A DNA stretch of 64,000 bases, taken from positions 2,294,001 to 2,358,000 of the forward strand of contig NC_089190.1 in NCBI RefSeq assembly GCF_947507565.1. The letters run 5' to 3'. The notes under the pieces were generated by a model. The model did not search any database, was not told the origin of the DNA, and saw nothing but the letters and a program-made list of their open reading frames with translations. The translations under genes and the position numbers were made by a program. The number at the start of each line of letters is the position of its first letter. The stretch's first letter is position 1. Of this stretch, positions 11,317 through 21,366 are shown one piece after another. Origin of the DNA: Oscarella lobularis. Its lineage: Eukaryota; Porifera; Homoscleromorpha; Homosclerophorida; Oscarellidae.

Positions 11317-12339
11317 TCATTCATCTGCTCGAAATTGAATAGTTTTTCCAGCCTTGTAAGAGTCCTCACAGGTATTAGCAAGCCTGACAGCGACAATGGC
11401 ATCCTTCTTACTAAGCATCAATTGCTTCTTCCCAAGCATAACATCAACAAAATGATTCAATTCGTTGTCATAGGCTTGTCTGTAGCGCTGAGGAAAGGAA
11501 TGCTGAAACGAGCCAGAGCGTTCGCTGAGCGGCGAATAGTGACTGACAGTGTTATCCTTTGCATTGGACGCTATGAGCATTCCCTTATCCCCATGAACTT
11601 CCAAACGTTGATCATAACCGTAGCACGAATGACGACTCAAGTCGATTTGCGCTAGGGCGCCGCTCGGGAACTTCATCACTATGGCAACGGTGTCGACGTC
11701 ACCGAGGTCAGCGATATCCTGTTTGAAGGCGTGGGCTTGGGCTTGAACCGACGTGGGCGTTTCCCCGAGGATCCAGCAAACTAAATCGACGTCGTGAACG
11801 GCGCAATCGACGAACATGCCGCCCGAGTGACGAAGGTACTCGATCGACGGCAGCGGCGAGTCGCGGCTACACGTTTTAATCACGTGAACGCGTCCGACTT
11901 CGCCATTGCGCACGCGTTCGCGAACGTCGTCGAAGTTCGGGTCGAATCGGCGTTGGAAGGCGCAAAAGAGCGGTTTCGCCACGCGAGTCGCTTCGTCGTA
12001 GATTTCGGCGACCGATTCGAGCGATTTCGCGATTGGTTTCTCGCAAAAAACGCCCTTTCCCGCTTGCAATGCGGCGCGAACGATTTTCTCGTGCGTATGC
12101 GTGGGCGTGGCGACGACGACGAAGTGAACGGCGTTGTCATTCAATACTTCGTCCGTTCGACTGTGATCGACGGCTTTAGCCATCGTTATTCCTTCCGTTT
12201 CGAGTGCTTTGACGCTTCTCGCTATTTCCTCTTCCATTTCGACGACGTAGAGAAGATCGATTCGACGATTTCGTACGATGCCGTTGAAGTGAACCGCGCC
12301 CGCGCGGCCGAGTCCGAAAAGAACGACGCCTAGTCGCAT
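11317..12339 (-). CDS. Gfo/Idh/MocA-family NAD(P)-dependent oxidoreductase, copy 2
   Basis: Intronless 340-residue paralogue of the preceding gene. The N-terminus is VLFGLGRAGAVHFNG (Rossmann Gly motif), with FCEKPIAKS and the catalytic DCAVHDVDLV. The two copies match over their whole length by eye (for example KTCSRDSP and AFQRRFDPNF are shared). The differences are mostly conservative, so both are probably functional. The C-terminal half contains the alpha/beta substrate domain ending in a helix before the stop at 11317. It is transcribed away from the PhyH-family gene, with 340 bases between their start codons. Confidence 0.9.
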   Translation of the reverse strand: MRLGVVLFGLGRAGAVHFNGIVRNRRIDLLYVVEMEEEIARSVKALETEGITMAKAVDHSRTDEVLNDNAVHFVVVATPTHTHEKIVRAALQAGKGVFCEKPIAKSLESVAEIYDEATRVAKPLFCAFQRRFDPNFDDVRERVRNGEVGRVHVIKTCSRDSPLPSIEYLRHSGGMFVDCAVHDVDLVCWILGETPTSVQAQAHAFKQDIADLGDVDTVAIVMKFPSGALAQIDLSRHSCYGYDQRLEVHGDKGMLIASNAKDNTVSHYSPLSERSGSFQHSFPQRYRQAYDNELNHFVDVMLGKKQLMLSKKDAIVAVRLANTCEDSYKAGKTIQFRADE

Positions 12340-12679
12340 CGCTGCTCTCTCACGTACGTACAGTAAGGAAATGAAGTAATGAACTTCTGGTTTCCCGTCA
12401 AACAGGTTTTCGTTTGCTACATTTACTACAGGTCCTACACACGTAGCATTGCCCGTAGCATTGGTAGTGTGGGTTTATTGTTACGACAGTCGTGAGTAGA
12501 TGAACTTTTTCGCTTTCGAACTCTTACTTTTTCAAATGCTTATTGCTCGCGATCAAAAAAATTAGGCTGGCGACTACATAGCACCAGATCATAGAGGGCT
12601 TGCCGACGGGCTCATAGAAGTGAATTTTTCGGACTGACGTAACAATTTGGAGGAACGTGCGCTAGACCAGAAGCCGAAA
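12340..12679. promoter_or_regulatory. Shared upstream region between divergent oxidoreductase and PhyH genes
   Basis: This 340-base stretch separates two divergent start codons and must contain both promoters. I see no TATA box and no open frame of note. Short palindromic ACGTACGTAC sits at 12353-12361 close to the oxidoreductase start. There is nothing else I can support. Confidence 0.4.
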
Positions 12680-14172
12680 ATGAGTAGACGCCTTTTCGGC
12701 GCCTGTTTGCGAGCTCTGAAGCCTCGCTTTGCGCGATCCAAAGTGACAGTCCACGACCTTGAAGTACGTACGTCGATACGGAGCCAAAATAGCCTCGTAG
12801 TTCTTGGCAAAAGGTCGATGCCGCTGCTCTCGACGTAAAAGCGGCCGGCGAAATTTATCGCGAGCACGGATGCCTCGTCGTGCGCGGGCTCAATTTAAAA
12901 TACGTCAAGTCGATCGTCGAAGCGGTCGAATATCAAGCCAAACAATCGGTTCAGCTTCTCGATAGAAAGAAAGCAATTCCCGTATAAATAGAACGCAGGG
13001 TTTTATCGCGACAGGCTCTCCATTGTATCTTATAGGAGGGTTGGATGACTGATGACGGAACTTTATTTATTCCAGCTCCAGATGGATATTCAAGAAAAGA
13101 GCAGATGTACAGTACATATATGATTTATACATAAATCCTATATTATTATTTAATAATTAAAATTTCAGTATGGTCCTTGGGACTGATTATTATACGTGTG
13201 CAAACTTGCTGGCTGCCAGTATGGATGACAAATGCTTAGGTAAGGATGTTTTGAGAGACATTTACCTACTAAATACTTTATATTAGATATCTGTCAAGAG
13301 ATACTTGGTCCAAGTATTGAACTGTTTGGCAAAGGACAGGTGAATTGATTAAAATGATGCAATTATTTTATTGAACATTCTCTTGCTTCTTTTTTTTTTA
13401 TAGATTGTGTACAAGGAACCAATGGGAGGGCATGCCAAATTTATGCATCAAGTGAGGCAATTCAACAGATTTTGATTCATTCTTATCTTTGTACACTAGG
13501 ATTCAGCATACTTTGAGTTTGCAAAGGGGGGTCCAGTTGGAACATTGAACTATTGCATTGACACAAACTTGACTCTGAACAACGGTACTGGATCCTTTTG
13601 AGAAAAAAGTCACTTTTTTCTATTTTAGGTCCTCTTTACGTGGCACCTGGGAGTCACAAAGATGGTCACATTGAGCACATTGATACTCATTCCCATCTTG
13701 CTCTGGAAGTGAATTAAATTAATAGTCAATTAATTTTAATATACGTGTACTTTTTTTAGAATTGGCCTTTTGAAAAGGCTATTCCTGTTGAAGGAAAGGC
13801 TGGGGATACAATTTTCTTTCACATTCATACAATACACGGGTCAAAGAACAACTTGTCTTCGAAGCCGAGACCTGTTTTTATAAATCGGTGGGATAAATGA
13901 TCTCTAATTACACGTTTCTTATCATAGAAAATTTTTTAGATATTTGGCCAGCAATGACTACGTCATTTTTCAAGCAACAACAGTGGAAAATCGAAAAGAA
14001 GCAGAGGAAAGGATTTTGAAAGAGGGACATCCAAAAGTGAAGAACAGGTCACAAGCCTTCTTAACTTAATAAAAAAATGACGTAATCTGAATTTTTTTGA
14101 AGGGGTTACATGGTGCGAGGTTGGAGACAATACGAAGGAAAGGCTTGGGATTTCGGAAAAGTATTTCACTAA
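12680..14172 (+). CDS. PhyH-family Fe(II)/2-oxoglutarate dioxygenase
   Basis: Non-heme iron dioxygenase of the phytanoyl-CoA hydroxylase superfamily. Exons read as 12680-12763, 12814-12981, 13036-13106, 13169-13239, 13287-13339, 13404-13451, 13500-13584, 13629-13708, 13760-13887, 13940-14047, 14103-14172. The iron-binding triad is visible: H-x-D in FMHQDSAYF, and the distal His in FHIHTIHGS, with the 2-oxoglutarate-binding Arg in SSKPRPVFINRY. PLYVAPGSHKDGH is the typical core strand. The N-terminus is basic and could be a targeting peptide. It is more like bacterial and invertebrate PhyH relatives than human PHYH or PHYHD1, so I give no symbol and the substrate is unknown. Confidence 0.85.
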
Positions 14173-14259
14173 CTTTGTGTTCGTATTTTTGTAACGACAT
14201 TTTTTTGTGTTACGTTCTACGGGACTCGCAGTTACGCAGTTGCGCATTTTCGCGTAAAC

Positions 14260-15431
14260 ATGGGTTGCGACGGAGGAACGATTCCCACGCGCGACGAGCT
14301 CGTCAAACTCAAGAAAAAACCCGAACAGGTACTTTTCGGATCATTGGCGAATCGATATTCGTCGCAGAAGCATCGTTCGGGGGATTTAGGTCGGTCGCGA
14401 CGTCGAATTACGAGCGCGCTGGGCTTATTGCGCTTTAACGCAACAAGAATTGAAGTCTCCGATAGTCGCTTGCGAACTGGGAAGGTGAGATCGAGCAGAA
14501 AGCGGGAGAAAAACGTTGTCGCGACCACGCCCCCACATAGACTTTATAACAAAGAGTCGGTTATAAAGCACCTATTGAACAAGGGCGGCGCCCAGTCGGA
14601 CTTCGCGTCGCACATTCGCAATCTGAAAGACGTCTGCGAATTGAAATTGACGAAGAATTCGTCCTACGATCGTTCGTGCTTGGGAAAAGCTGATACATAT
14701 GTTGATACACAGGCAGCCGAGTACATGTGTCCTATTTCCGGGTTGGAAATGAATGGACGACACAAGTGTGTTGGGTTAGAATTAATTATTAATTTAATGT
14801 GATTTTTAATTTTATAGATTTTTGTTCTTGTGGAAAAATGGGTACGTTTGTGCCGAGCGTTCGATGAAGGAGGTCCCGGATGCCGTGAAGAGTGAGGTGA
14901 GAGACGTTTAATTATTTTATTAATATAATCAAGTAAATTTTATTAGTGGGGTCAAGATTATGACGCGGATGATGTTATCATATTGAATGGGACGAGGGAC
15001 GAAGAGGATGAGATGAGAGATAGGATGGAAAAGAGAAGGGCCAAAGCAAAGAAAGAAAAGGTTAAAATCAATAGAAGAAATATATCATAATTAGAATTTT
15101 TTCATAGAAAGGGGGAAAGAAGAGAGAAATTGCATCGAGTGCTGTTTTGAATGGAAAAGTCTCGTCTTCATCTCTTCCGCCTCCTTCTAAAGTGAAAAAG
15201 GAGAAAGAAATTGAAAAGGGGAAGGAGCCGTTGAAGAGATCAGAAATCGCAGCTGGGGTGATGGCCGAAGCTAAGGCGGCCATCAAGCAAGGGTCTTCCT
15301 TTAAAAGCGTTGCTGAGAATCCAAAAGCAAGTAAGACGTACAAGTCTTTGTTTGCATCCAGTGCCAAGCCAAGAGATAAGGAAAAAGTTTCCAATTGGAT
15401 TACTTATAATCCCTATCATTATTCGTCATAG
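14260..15431 (+). CDS. RTF2: Replication termination factor 2 homologue
   Basis: Nuclear replisome-associated protein that affects replication at stalled forks. The N-terminus MGCDGGTIPTRDELV is a signature of the family. Exons: 14260-14328, 14390-14484, 14541-14765, 14818-14896, 14947-15060, 15108-15431. The middle contains ALTQQELKSPIVACELG, LYNKESVIKHLL and CPISGLEMNGRHK, then a Lys-rich linker and the C-terminal TYKSLFASS motif. Human RTF2 has a zinc-binding C2HC2-type finger with a Cys-Gly-Cys and a Cys-x2-Cys; here those positions read NGYVC and EWGQD, so several zinc ligands are gone. The rest of the protein is well conserved, so the gene is not a pseudogene. Confidence 0.93.
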
Positions 15432-15463
15432 AGTACACACAGTAGAGGGATGGAACCGAATAA

Positions 15464-15522
15464 CATTATGTAATCTGCCACGTGATACTTTAGAAATAGA
15501 CATTATGTAATCTGCCATGTGA
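15464..15522 (+). repeat. 22-base direct repeat with CACGTG-like core upstream of SF3B2
   Basis: Two copies (15464-15485 and 15501-15522) of a 22-base unit beginning CATTATGTAATCTGCCA. They differ at one base, which makes the E-box CACGTG in copy one and CATGTG in copy two. The pair ends ten bases before the SF3B2 start codon, within the 100-base gap after RTF2, so it likely sits in the promoter or 5' untranslated region. Confidence 0.85.
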
Positions 15523-15531
15523 CTGTCCAAA

Positions 15532-18500
15532 ATGGCGGCTAACATGTCTCCACAGAATCTACGCAAGAACAAAGTGCCGGAGCTACGCGCTCTTCTCACA
15601 AAGCACAACCTTTCAACTGCAGGTAATTGGAGCACTGAATGAACGCGTGGGGCTCCTTTCAAGGGAATTCTTCGCGTGCAGGTCGAAAAGAAGAGCTCGT
15701 TCAACGACTCGCCGACTTCTTCGATAAAGAACAGGTACGAATATTGCAATTGAGTAGCAGAGGACGACAAATGAACGCTCGTTCAAGACTCAAACAGACG
15801 GCACGACTTCTTCGACGCATCAAAAGGAAAAAACGACAGAAACAGGTAAATAAGAATCATTTTTTATATAAAGGAGAGGCTTAGAGAGGGTTTGGTATCA
15901 AGTAGAAAGCGGCCCCCCAGAGAGGGAACCCGATTTCGCTTCGGATTCCGGAGTTGGAAGCGGAGATCAGAAACAAGCCGGAAGTGGAGATGCCGCTCCT
16001 ATGGAGACGGAAACGAGCGCGAAAGGAGTCAAAACGAAGAAAAAGAAAAAGAAGAGAAGGAGAGCGGCGGCTGTTCAATTCAATCGGGAGGAGAATGAAA
16101 ATGAAAAGCCTGATGACGTTGAAATAGAGTGAGACACAGTGTAGCACCTCCATAATTATTATTGATTATTGATTTAGGTATGTTTCTGAGCCGGCGGCGT
16201 TTGATGAATCAAATCCAATCTATGCTGATTTTAGCAAAATTTTTGAAGCGTTTAAAGTAGAATAAAAATTGGTCTCTTTTTCTTGATTTTGAGAAGGATT
16301 TTGATTAGATTCGGGATCCGGCTGTTGAACCTGTAGAACAGGAGGAAACAAAACGAGCTCGCGTAATAATAAATAATAATAATTTTATAGGGCATTGATT
16401 CTGATAATATCAATATTTTTTAGGAGATTAAAGCTGAGAAGAGTGATTCGTCAGATGATGATGAAGGCTTTGTACGTGATAATCGATATTGATGATGGAT
16501 CCACGAGTGTTCTCTCTAGAACGATCAGAAGAAACCGGATGGAGAACAGAAGTTGTCCAAAAAGAAAATGAAAAAAATGATGAGAATGGGAATAGCCGAT
16601 TTAAAACAAGTAAAAAATAAATACCCGTCAATTAATAATGAATACATTTCTTAATCTAAAGAAAGTGGTGCGTCCTGATTTGGTGGAAATGCATGACGTC
16701 ACCGCAAAAGATCCCGTTTTGCTACTCGATTTGAAAGTAAGATTCTATACATGTGTAGGGAATTTGTAGCAGTTTTTTTCTTTAGTCGACTCGCAACACT
16801 GTTCCCGTTCCAAGACACTGGTGCTTCAAGAGAAAATATTTAGCTGTAAGATCAATAATAATTAATAATCTCTTGAGATCATTTTGGATTTTTAAAAATG
16901 TTATAGGGTAAGAGAGGATTTGTGAAGCAGGCTTTTGAACTTCCGGATTTTATCAAGGTATGGGGGCGAAAACGTCTTCCGTTAATTTGTATGGGATACT
17001 TTGTTGCAGAAAACTGGTATTGTGGAAATGCGTGAAGCGTTGCAGGAAAAAGTAATAAAAACGAATTTGAATTTGAATTCTTATTGGATTCCGTTTAGGA
17101 GAGTCAAAAGTCTTTGAAGGCCAAAACGCGAGAACGCGTACAAGAGCATGAAATCAATTAGAAAAACGTTATTTTTAATGATGCAATAGGTTCGTCCGAA
17201 AATGGGAAGAATGAATGTTGACTATCAAAAACTCCACGACGCCTTTTTCAGGTCTTTTAGAACAGAAACGCAATTTTGATTTGTTTAATTAATGAATATT
17301 TTAGATGGCAAACGAAACCTCTTATGACCATCCATGGGGATTTGTACTATGAGGTACAGTAGTACTGTATCCGGGTTGGGATCTATGCAACTTTGTCTTC
17401 TAGGGCAAAGAATTCGAGACTCGGCTGAAGGAAAAGAAGCCCGGAGACTTATCAGACGATCTCAAAACCTCATTGGGAATGCCAGTGGGACCAGTAAGAC
17501 AATCAATAAATAAATCAATAAAATAACGATTTATTTTATATAGGGTTCAGAGAGAATTCCTCCTCCTTGGCTCATCGCCATGCAGCGTTACGGTCCCCCA
17601 CCTTCCTATCCGAACCTACGCATCCCTGGCCTAAACGCTCCCGTCCCTGACGTAGATTTTATAAGAGTATTTATATGAGGGCAGCATCCAGATGTTTTTA
17701 CGCAGGGCTGCTCATTCGGATATCATCCTGGCGGCTGGGGAAAACCTCCTGTGGACGAACAAGGTCGTCCGTTGTATGGAGACGTGTTTGGAACGGATGC
17801 AGATCCTGCTTCGGTAAGAGTGAGTTCCCCTAAAGAGGTGCCATCTAAACCGACTCGAAAACTTAGCACTTTCACTTCCTAGAGGGTGTTCTTTTTATCC
17901 AAACTTAGACAGGGCCGATTTGAACTGTTATGTCGGTGTTTAGGGTCAATTGAATGACGAAGTCGTCGACAAAACGCTTTGGGGCGAACTCGAATCGGAA
18001 TCGGAGGAAGAAATGGGCGAATCAGACGAAGCGAGTTTCAAAAAAAATATAGTGCGATTGGTTATTTATTTATTGAATTCCTAGGAGGATTCGGACGAGG
18101 GTGGCGATGAGGAGGGCGCTTCAGCGGGCGCAGCGCCCGATGAGAGTGGGATTGTTACGCCGGCTGAGGGTCTTACGACTCCCAGTGGAATGACTTCGAT
18201 TCCCGGTGGACTTGAGACCCCTGAAATGATCGAATTACGGTAAAAACGAGATCCTTGTTCGTGAGGGGGCTCGAAGATGATTTATAGAAAGCGGAAGACC
18301 ATCGAGGAAGCGATGGAACAAAGGTAATTGATTTTTTCTTGTTGGATTATCGAAGAGAGGGTTCTTCTAGTGGAGAGGCCCCCGCCTTGTTCACTGTTCT
18401 TCCCGAGAAGAAATCTAGCGTGGGCGGGGGAGCGATGATGGGCTCATCGCACGTTTACGACGTCGGAAAAAAGGTAGGAGATCGAGAGAATAGGTGGGGC

Positions 18501-18873
18501 TCCGCGTTGGGGAACTCGGTGTCGTAAGGGAGCGGACGGAATCGAAGTTTCGCTCGATCCCACTGAACTAGACATGGACCAGGCGGCCATGACGGCGAAG
18601 TGAGTAAACAAAGCGTACGTGACGATGATACCGACACGGTGGTGCTATAGATACGAGCGGCAAATGAAGGAGAAGGATAAGGACAAGGAAGATTTGAGCG
18701 ATATGGTCGCCGAGCACACGGCGCGACAAAACGTAAGAGTCGAGATTTTTTTCGCGCGCGCCGCGCGACGCGACCCTCCCTCCATGCGTGCGTTCGCGTA
18801 GAAAAAACGTAAGAGAGCGGCGGAAGAGTCGAGCAAGTCGACGAGCAAAAAACATCGCGAGTTCAAGTTCTAA
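15532..18873 (+). CDS. SF3B2: Splicing factor 3B subunit 2 (SAP145)
   Basis: Component of the SF3b part of U2 snRNP that contacts pre-mRNA near the branch point. The N-terminus is a SAP domain (KVPELRALLTKHNLSTAGRK). A Lys/Glu-rich linker follows. The highly conserved core includes RPDLVEMHDVTAKDP, STRNTVPVPRHWCFKRKYL, KTGIVEMREALQEKE, RPKMGRMNVDYQKLHDAFF, PPPWLIAMQRYGPPPSYPN and CSFGYHPGGWGKPPVDEQG. The tail has TPAEGLTTPSG, LFTVLPEKKSSVGGGAMMGS and KEDLSDMVAEHTARQN, ending KKHREFKF. At least 18 short introns interrupt the gene. I used the Met at 15532; a second Met lies four residues on. It is about as long as expected for the family, minus the vertebrate proline-rich N-terminal insert. Confidence 0.96.
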
Positions 18874-18992
18874 GAGAGTTTGCGTTCGTGCGCGGAGGTA
18901 GTGTTATTGTTTTGCAGGAACAGCGTTGAATTCTTGCGCGTAAACGAGAAAACACAGGACGATGAGACAAGGCAAATGATTGGCACCTATAA

Positions 18993-19383
18993 TTAGGCTA
19001 GAAAAGAGAAGCGAGACTTAGGTGGGGGAGGGTGTTCCAGTGGCGGCGGTTCGGCAGACAAATCTTCGTCCTTTTCGTCGTCTGCCGTCGCCGTCACAGT
19101 TGGTTTCTCGCCTCGTCTAAACGAACGAGGCTGCATCGATTTGCCATGTCCCAGTTTCGCTCGCGATTCGCTCGCAACGCGTAGACGCAATTCGATAACG
19201 AGTTCACGCTCGAGAGCGTCGGGGGTAGCGACCGTTAGCACCCTTTGGTGGGCATCTAGGACATCTGGCGTCATTTTCCCGTCGACCAATGATCGAGCGC
19301 TCGGACGCGTCAAACTTCCCACCCACTTGACCGCTAACAAGCGAAACGCGACAGAATTAGGTGGACTCGATCAAACGATCCAT
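18993..19383 (-). CDS. Possible small two-exon gene, unknown product
   Basis: An open frame of about 110 codons runs on the minus strand from about 19338 to a TAA at 18993. A start at 19383 can be joined by a phase-1 intron (donor GTTTGA, acceptor TTGTTAG), giving MDPVKWVGSLTRPS. Without it, the first in-frame Met is at 19274. The protein is charged, with a segment ALERELVIELRLRV that could be helical and a proline-rich end (EHPPPPKSRFSFLA). No family is recognised. If real, it is convergent with SF3B2 (119 bases apart) and divergent from the forkhead gene, with 29 bases between start codons. It could equally be chance coding potential in GC-rich promoter DNA. Confidence 0.35.
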
Positions 19384-19412
19384 TGCAAGCCTCACGTTGG
19401 ACCTATACACTC

Positions 19413-20264
19413 ATGCAGCACGACGCTAGCGATCCCATATCCATCCCCAGTCCTTCCGCTTCGGATTGCGGTCCCGGCGGTCTTCCCGTCGACGATTACG
19501 ACGCCGATTGCTCGCCTTCGCCGCCCAAGGACGTCGAAAATAAGGAAGCCGAAGTCGAAGCCGACGTTGCGGAGGCGGAAAGTCGAGCGGCGACCGTCTC
19601 GAGGAAAAGAGACGTGAAGAACGGTCAGTCGTACATTGCGATGATTGCAAAGGCTATATTAGCATCGCCCGAGAAAAAGCTGAGCCTTCACGGCATCTAT
19701 GAGTATGTTGCCATAAATTACGCTCAGTATAAAAACAAAGTGGGCTGGCGAAACAGTGTCCGTCACAATCTCTCACTCAACGAATGCTTCATCAAGGCGG
19801 GCCGGTGCGAGAGTGGCAAGGGCAACTATTGGGCCATACATCCGGCTAATTTCGACGATTTCGCACGAGGCGACTTTCGTCGTCGCCACGCGAGAAATCG
19901 CGTGCGAAAAAGTCGATTTCAGTTGCCCCGAGTGGGGCCCCCACCGCCGTCGGCGATCGCCGCCGCCGCCGCCGCTGCGGCTGCCGCCGGAACTCACGGT
20001 TTAGCGTATTCGTATCCGCCCCCTGGCGGATGTTGGGTGTATTCGTTTCCTTCGTCGCTCGTTTCGCCCATCAGTCCCGTGCCCATGTATGCCGGGGCTC
20101 TGCCTCTCTTACCTTGTCCGCCCTCGCCCGCTGCTCTATTGCCGCCGTCGACGAATCATTCGAATGGAGAACAGCACAATGGGAAGTTTACCGGAGCTGG
20201 ATCGCCTATGGAACAGGCTAATCCTCAGAAGAAAACGTTTTCGATATCTAATTTGATTCACTAG
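19413..20264 (+). CDS. FOXQ2: FoxQ2-like forkhead transcription factor
   Basis: Intronless, 283 residues, nuclear. The forkhead domain spans about residues 75-165: SYIAMIAKAILASPEKKLSL, YEYVAINYAQYKNKVGWRNS, VRHNLSLNECFIKAG (recognition helix 3), KGNYWAIHPANFDDF, then the basic wing RRRHARNRVRKSRF. The combination ECFIKAG, WAIHPAN and FxRGDFRRR is typical of FoxQ2. The near-universal KPPYSY entry motif is replaced by KNGQSY. A poly-Ala run and a Pro-rich stretch follow. The last residues, KKTFSISNLIH, form an Engrailed-homology-1 motif, which in Fox proteins recruits Groucho/TLE co-repressors. I start at the ATG 19413, the first true Met in frame. FoxQ2 genes act in apical/aboral patterning in other animals; that role here is inference. 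Confidence 0.88.
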   Translation: MQHDASDPISIPSPSASDCGPGGLPVDDYDADCSPSPPKDVENKEAEVEADVAEAESRAATVSRKRDVKNGQSYIAMIAKAILASPEKKLSLHGIYEYVAINYAQYKNKVGWRNSVRHNLSLNECFIKAGRCESGKGNYWAIHPANFDDFARGDFRRRHARNRVRKSRFQLPRVGPPPPSAIAAAAAAAAAAGTHGLAYSYPPPGGCWVYSFPSSLVSPISPVPMYAGALPLLPCPPSPAALLPPSTNHSNGEQHNGKFTGAGSPMEQANPQKKTFSISNLIH

Positions 20265-21366
20265 AGAGACCGAACTCGAAACACGTGGCCGTTATTTTTG
20301 ACGAATCAGTAATTGTGTTAGCACCTGTATTGCAAGATATAATTTATGCAGAATACGGAGCACGTGATTGTCGTCCATCTACAGCACCGTCAGTGACTGC
20401 GACGAGTCTGTCGTGAAGGCGTCACGAGGTAAAACGGCGCGCAGATTTAAGAGTAACGTGCTGTTTAAAGTACTTTAGCCAATCGGAGTGAAAAGCTGGA
20501 TGTCGATCGACGCAATGGCAATACATGACGGACCGGCTGCCAGAACAAATCCCGCTGCAAATCCCTCGCTGATTCCGATTGCTGGCACTGGCGGAAGTTC
20601 GTGGACTTTCCGGCCGCGGGCCGTGGCATCATGCGGTGAGCAAGCCAAGGTGGGAGGTACAGCTAGTACAGTAGCAGAAATGTTTATGGCGCTATCACTG
20701 ACGTTCTTCTTACCTATCTGCCTTCCACAGCTACTAGTGCTTTCTTTCAGTTACGCTTGCGGCTTGGAAAGTTTCCAAACAGCTGCACGCCTGGCATTGT
20801 GTAGGACGGTTCAGTGGCATGCGCTAAAAGATGAGTCGGCCAGGTGCCAGCTAGCTAAGCTAGGGGTCCTCAATCCTCCCCCAACCCTCAAACTTGCGTC
20901 TCCGTATTGCTGCTTCTATTCTTGCTTTTTCTGTTGTCCGATTCCAACTCGCTGCTACAACGGATATCTTCTCTTTTCAGTGCAAAACTACCTGACTGAG
21001 ACAAGATTTTTACTGACCACGCCCTATAGCATTTTCTTTGGGAAACCTTGGCCTCCACATCCCCAACATGCCAGGACACACACCTGTGATAACAGATCTT
21101 TATCGAATTTTAAATCTTAGTAAAGCAACTCTTGTATGTAGGAACCATCGCGGTGATGTCAAGAAAATAATGCTCCGCTAACCGTCTGTTTACTTGATGA
21201 ATCCTGAACGGCCTCTCCTCGTGTTTCTATTTTTAAAATCAGAATCATCTGACTTCAGTTCTGGGAAGAAGGTTGTTGCGTGCGCAGGTGGGGGAGGTGA
21301 CCAGTATTGTGTACAAAAGCGCAGGCAGTTCTTACTTGTTTCTCATTTCTCTTGTTCTCTGTTAGT
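20265..21366. other. Gene-poor gap between FoxQ2 and an orphan membrane protein
   Basis: About 1.1 kb without a gene I can support. An open frame at 20488-21120 lacks an ATG start, has no recognisable domain and reads like chance. The sequence just before 21367 (pyrimidine-rich, ending CTGTTAG) looks like a splice acceptor, so part of the gap is probably a 5' untranslated intron of the next gene. By local standards this is a large gap and likely holds regulatory DNA. Confidence 0.5.

Noticed and set aside
11880-12333. Long plus-strand open frames across the oxidoreductase genes
   Set aside because: They are antisense shadows of the well-supported Gfo/Idh/MocA genes and have no family match.
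20488-21120. 210-codon open frame downstream of FoxQ2
   Set aside because: It does not start with ATG, has no domain or compositional sign of coding, and overlaps a likely 5' untranslated intron.
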